A stretch of DNA of 64,000 nt, taken from positions 171,753,501 to 171,817,500 of the forward strand of contig NC_134137.1 in NCBI RefSeq assembly GCF_033958435.1. The letters run 5' to 3'. Made by a program: the position numbers and the translations under genes. The DNA comes from Carettochelys insculpta. Taxonomy: Eukaryota; Chordata; Testudines; Carettochelyidae. Below, piece after piece: positions 60,573-64,000 of this stretch (its first letter is position 1; each line of letters starts with the position of its first letter). Under the pieces are notes generated by a model. That model was not told where the DNA came from. It did no database searches and saw only the letters and a program-made list of their open reading frames with translations.

Positions 60573-60627
60573 CTGTGTGGTTTGAAAACTGGACAGAATT
60601 CACAGGATCAACTTCAAACCCCAGAAC
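60573..60627 (-). CDS. PDXK: PDXK exon 2
   Basis: This 55-nt exon encodes VLGFEVDPVNSVQFSNHT plus the first base of a Gly codon. It enters in phase 0 after a CAG acceptor and leaves in phase 1 through a GTAAAT donor. In the family this segment follows the N-terminal strand and contains the substrate-loop Thr (human Thr47), retained here as the Thr of SNHT. It is the most upstream exon visible; the start codon exon is missing from the window. Confidence 0.93.
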
Positions 60628-61102
60628 CTGCAACACACAATAAAGGAATACTATTGTTAAAAAAAAACTCATAAAACTTTCCCCAGAATGCCACCTATAT
60701 CATTAAACAAAAGAGAAAGTACCGTTGTCTGTTACTTTAAATAATATTCTAAATTAAACACGTAAGAGCTGAGCAGCCAGTGTTAAACCAACAGTACTTC
60801 AGTAGAAGAAGGGGCCTGGGAGGGGAGAGAGAGAGAACGGATGCACCAGAAGAGTGGAGCTCCATATTGGAGAGAGAGAGAAGTTTCACCGAGAGGCCAG
60901 GAGGAAGAGGCTGGTAGCACAGCAGTCACAGGCTCTGAAGTATGCCTTGGCCAAGCAATGCCACAGTGACAATTCAAGAGGCCAAAGGAACATAATGAGA
61001 AGGAGTAATGGAAGGTGGTGGAGTGGCGGGAGGGGGAGAGGTGAGTAGGAGTGTTCTCCTGGCTTGAGGAAAAAGAAAGAAAGAAAGAAAAAAAAAAAGC
61101 CA

Positions 61103-61600
61103 ACTCTCATAGATTTCAAGGCCACATGCAACTGCTGTGATCATCTAGTCCGGTTTGGGCAATAAGCTGCCTGTGGACTGGAGATGGTTCTCCAGGCTTA
61201 GTGCTGGATGTGCCACCAGGTGCTGTATTTACCTGCGTGTCAGCAGATATGGCCACTCTCAGCTACCATCGGCCACTAGCCCACTGTGCACCTTTCCCAG
61301 CCACCGGGAGATGCAGGAAGCACCACAGGCTGAGCTACCACTTCCTGCATCTCCCAGTGGCTGGGAAAGGTGCACAGTGGGCCAGTGGCCAATGGTAGCT
61401 GAGAGTGGTCACACCTGCTGACGTGCAGGTAAACAAAGCATCTGACAACCCACCCAGGTGAACCCTGGGGAACCACATCCAGCCTTCAGGTCTGTTATTC
61501 CCCACCACTTATCTAGTCTGACCTACCACACAGCACAGACACAGAACATCCCCAAAATAGTTTATTTGAACTAGAGCAGGTCTTTGAAAGATTTAAGTGA
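61103..61600 (-). mobile_element. CR1 3' fragment split by a hAT insertion
   Basis: CTCATAGATTTCAAGGCCAC and TGTGATCATCTAGTC (61103-61150) resume after the hAT element as ATCTAGTCTGACC... to about 61600 (CCCCAAAATAGTTTATTTG and GAGCAGGTCTTTGAAAG). This is CR1 3' end in reverse orientation. Octamer ATCTAGTC occurs twice because of the insertion. Confidence 0.75.
61151..61510. mobile_element. hAT fold-back element inserted in CR1, perfect TSD
   Basis: An exact 8-bp duplication, ATCTAGTC (61143-61150 and 61511-61518), brackets a 360-bp element. Its two halves are inverted copies of each other: 61228-61320 pairs with 61341-61433 (93-bp arms, few mismatches, 20-nt loop), and outer regions also pair imperfectly (GGTTTGGGCAATAA against GGTGGGGAATAA). 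The CAGGGGTGGGGAA-like ends fit hAT. It has no coding capacity. Confidence 0.88.
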
Positions 61601-61604
61601 ATCC

Positions 61605-62270
61605 ACGTGTGGTGGGGCAGCTAACCGACACAATAACCGGAAGAGGAGAGTTAAAGCAGCCCTCTGAGAGGCTGCACAGAATCCTAACCAATGGAACCAA
61701 AGCTTCCCGAGATAGCCAACAGGGAGGAGGATTGTTGAAGCAACCAACTAGGGCCACAGAGGTCTATGTAAGGTCTGCTCAGGACAGCAGAAGGCAGTCT
61801 CCCCCTGGAGCGCAAGGGAAAAACCACCAGCTGATGAGAGAAGCACCTTAGCTACAGCTGTGTTGAGCAGGGACAGGGAAGCTCAAGTCTGAGTGGCTGC
61901 CAAGACTGATACAGGGGCAAGGAAAGTGCTGGGGCTATGGAGAAGTGGCTCAGGGAAACAGAGGTTGGGGAAGAGGCCCCAGGTGGCTGCTGGCTATAAG
62001 GCCCCAGGGTCAGGATCTAGAAAGGCAGGCAGGCCTGGGTCCCCCTCCCCTTTGCACCCAAGTTGTCAGTGAGAATGGCCAATCCAGTCTCAACAGCAGT
62101 TTCATCAGCACAACAATGGGTCCGAAGGCCACCATGAAATCTAGCCAGTTGATATTTGTCCATAGCAAGTAACGCTGACTGATGGAGACCACAGTGACAA
62201 AGTGAGTCATGTGTGGCACAGACCTTCCGAGCTAAACTGAAGAGCCTATGATCAAAGATTTGTTCCATAT
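61605..62270. repeat. Unidentified insertion within the CR1
   Basis: CR1 sequence stops near 61600 and resumes at about 62280, so this 0.65-kb GC-rich block beginning GTGTGGTGGGGCAG is probably an inserted element (possibly LTR-like). No target duplication, terminal repeat or protein domain could be confirmed. Confidence 0.4.
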
Positions 62271-62279
62271 ACAGGTACT

Positions 62280-62640
62280 TAGACTAATCAATTGACCTCT
62301 TAATCATCTTTCTGAACAGATAGACTCAAGCAGCTCAATCACTATGAAGCAGATTGTGTAAGATTATAATCATTCTCATGGGTCTTCTCCAAAACCTCTC
62401 AGATCTATCAATGCTCTTCTTAAATTGTAGACACCACACCTGGACACCGTATCCCAACAACAGATGCACTAGTGCCACATAAAGCGATCTGACACCCTGT
62501 CCACTTTTTGCATCACGATTTTCCTATTCATACTGACGGATCATTACCCCTTTGGCCACAGCACTGCACTGGGAGCTCATATTCAGCTGACTGACCACTA
62601 CAATCTCCAAATCTTGTCTAGAGAGTCTTTTCTAGCAAGC
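62280..62640 (-). mobile_element. CR1 fragment, continuation, old
   Basis: CTTAATCATCTTTCTGAACAG, TCATTCTCATGGGTC, TCAATGCTCTTCTTAAATTG and GACACCACACCTGGACACC are characteristic of the CR1 3' coding end in reverse orientation. Heavily diverged. It likely belongs to the same insertion as 61103-61600. Confidence 0.7.
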
Positions 62641-64000
62641 AGGTGAAAGAACACTGGCCCCCAATTTAGATTTCACCAGCATAAAAATTTTATGACACTC
62701 GAGACGATGAGAAATTATTTGAGATTTTATCTTACTGGCAAAGTACTAATCCAATGGAGACATCTTTATGAAATATCCAAAGTAAAGAATAACTTTGCAA
62801 TATTTGTAACCCAAATATTGCAGCAGTAGGAGACCCTAGAAGTGAAACGGACAAATATATCCTGATTGTGGGAGATGAGAAAAGTGTGGGTGGATGGGGG
62901 AGTGCAAAGTGAAAATTTGTTTACTCCCTCACCCACATATTTTATTACTTAAGAAAAAAAGGCTGGGGAGGGAATAATAGAGTCAGTGCAGATTTACACA
63001 GTTCATTTACCGGAAACAAAATAGCAATTATTATTTTTTAATCTGGTCTTCAAACTATGTTGCAGTTTTACCCAGCACTAAAAAAGCCTAATACAAATCT
63101 GACAAGTTTGACATTTAGTATTTGTTTTCACATCCTCTTTCCTATGGGCTGCTATATATGGTTCTGTAAGTCAGGAGACAGAAATAATCGTGTATGATCC
63201 ATTTTCGGGTAATTTGCTAGAGGGTTAATTCGCCAGTCACGCACTTCATGGGAGCCACATCTCTTCCTTGTCATCAACAGCGTAACACCCTCATGCAAAT
63301 CAAGACCATGTGAGCAGGTCGTGCCTGGAGTAAGACTTCATTAAACACACAACTGGCAGAAGGCCTGAGGCAACAAGAGGCTGACTAATCTGCTGCAGAT
63401 GATGGTCCCTCCTCCCCTCAGATACTGTGCAGCTATTTTTTCCACAGATCATCCTGGACGTCTCATGGGGTCTTAGAATCAGTCTCTTACCAACAGGCAG
63501 CGTTCGTGCACAACTACAGAAAAAAAAAATCTTATAATCACGATAGACACACATGGGTAAGTTTGATCAAAAATAGCGTCAGATACTCCCCCCGCCCTAG
63601 AGGTGGTATATTTTTGTTACGTGTGCTTGTCTCAAAATATGTGTATCTTTCATACATCAGACAAAGCAAACTGGGACCAGAAAAAAAACCCAATCATCAT
63701 CAAATGTACAGAGCAAAACAAAAAAATACAGAAGGTTCCCTCATTTCTTTCAGACACTGTTATTTGACCCACTCAAAGTGATAAACAAATGTTGAATTCC
63801 TGTACAGTATTTAAGAGGGGTTGTGTAACACAGATAAGCCCTGGCTGGGGTACTATGGCGTTCAGGCATGTCTTCAGGGTGGTGGATTGAGGAAGCCCTC
63901 CGTGGAGTGATCTCGAGGAGTTGCATCAAATAATACAGACTTAGGCTCCATGGATCAGTACCCCAGCAGAAGGGAAAGTGATTCCATCCCAGGGCAGACT
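62641..64000. other. PDXK intron 1, part, no gene seen
   Basis: This is intronic or upstream DNA with short ORFs only. PDXK exon 1 was searched for on the minus strand and not recognised, so it should be beyond the window edge. Confidence 0.5.

Larger units (their letters stand above)
10603..60627 (-). other. PDXK: PDXK gene body, exons 2 to 11 (pyridoxal kinase)
   Basis: Pyridoxal kinase phosphorylates pyridoxal, pyridoxine and pyridoxamine with ATP in the cytosol, the salvage route to the cofactor PLP (known for the family). I found ten exons by translating the minus strand and recognising family sequence. They total 852 nt, 283 codons plus stop, with phases that join perfectly and GT/AG borders throughout. 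Residue counts place the first visible residue at position 30 of a 312-aa protein, the human length. Family functional segments are all present: the VCDP...GDKW segment (human Asp113 and Asp118), ITPNQFEAE (Thr148, Asn150, Glu153), VITSSD (Thr186, Ser187) and GTGD with the catalytic Asp (human Asp235). Exon 1, with the start codon and N-terminal substrate residues, is not found up to 64000 and is inferred to lie beyond. Introns range from about 0.9 to 13.6 kb and hold most of the transposons described here. Confidence 0.96.

Noticed and set aside
1..64000. CRISPR arrays, tRNA or rRNA genes, bacterial operons
   Set aside because: No regularly spaced repeat arrays, no cloverleaf or rRNA-like segments recognised; the sequence is vertebrate.

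Overview
The window is eukaryotic genomic DNA from a vertebrate, most likely a turtle or another non-avian sauropsid. The evidence is CR1 LINE insertions with their typical 3' ends, a Penelope-like element, several hAT elements, LINE and Harbinger remnants, and one spliced host gene with vertebrate exon sizes and splice phases. Species assignment is inference from the repeat mix. There are no bacterial-type operons, CRISPR arrays or recognisable tRNA or rRNA genes.

The host gene is PDXK (pyridoxal kinase) on the minus strand. Ten coding exons, called here exons 2-11, lie at 60573-60627, 46913-47017, 40833-40916, 32770-32816, 22521-22606, 21321-21366, 15322-15433, 13141-13277, 11697-11763 and 10603-10715. 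Every exon has GT/AG borders, the phases join without a break, and together they encode 283 residues plus stop. With a 29-codon first exon, as in mammals, the protein would be 312 aa, the same length as human PDXK. That first exon is not in the window and should lie beyond 64000. The coordinates below 10603 are the 3'UTR and downstream flank.

The introns and flanks are a nested archive of transposons. (1) A 5'-truncated Penelope-like element with RT, GIY-YIG and a hammerhead-ribozyme-like 3' part lies at about 850-2530, and a second, inverted pair of the same ribozyme-like unit lies at 11375-11515. (2) Four hAT-type elements have perfect 8-bp target-site duplications (11883-12504, 33327-37008, 41432-41925, 61151-61510), and others lack a clear duplication. 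The 33327-37008 element has swallowed a 2.2-kb CR1, and the 61151-61510 element split a CR1. (3) A nearly full-length APE-RT LINE with a C-terminal zinc finger lies at about 27000-30905 (minus), with a LINE 3' fragment at about 13380-14275 (minus). (4) A complete PIF/Harbinger transposon lies at 49265-53908, flanked by TTA duplications. It carries both a DDE transposase gene (plus strand, one small intron, two in-frame stops) and a converging Myb/SANT-like gene (minus strand). (5) Two pogo/Tigger-like MITEs, several other MITE families and one ERV-type LTR are also present.

The host exons look intact. All protein-coding transposon genes I examined carry at least one lesion, the mildest in the Harbinger element, so these copies look like relics rather than active systems. 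All four well-supported LINE insertions point the same way as PDXK transcription.
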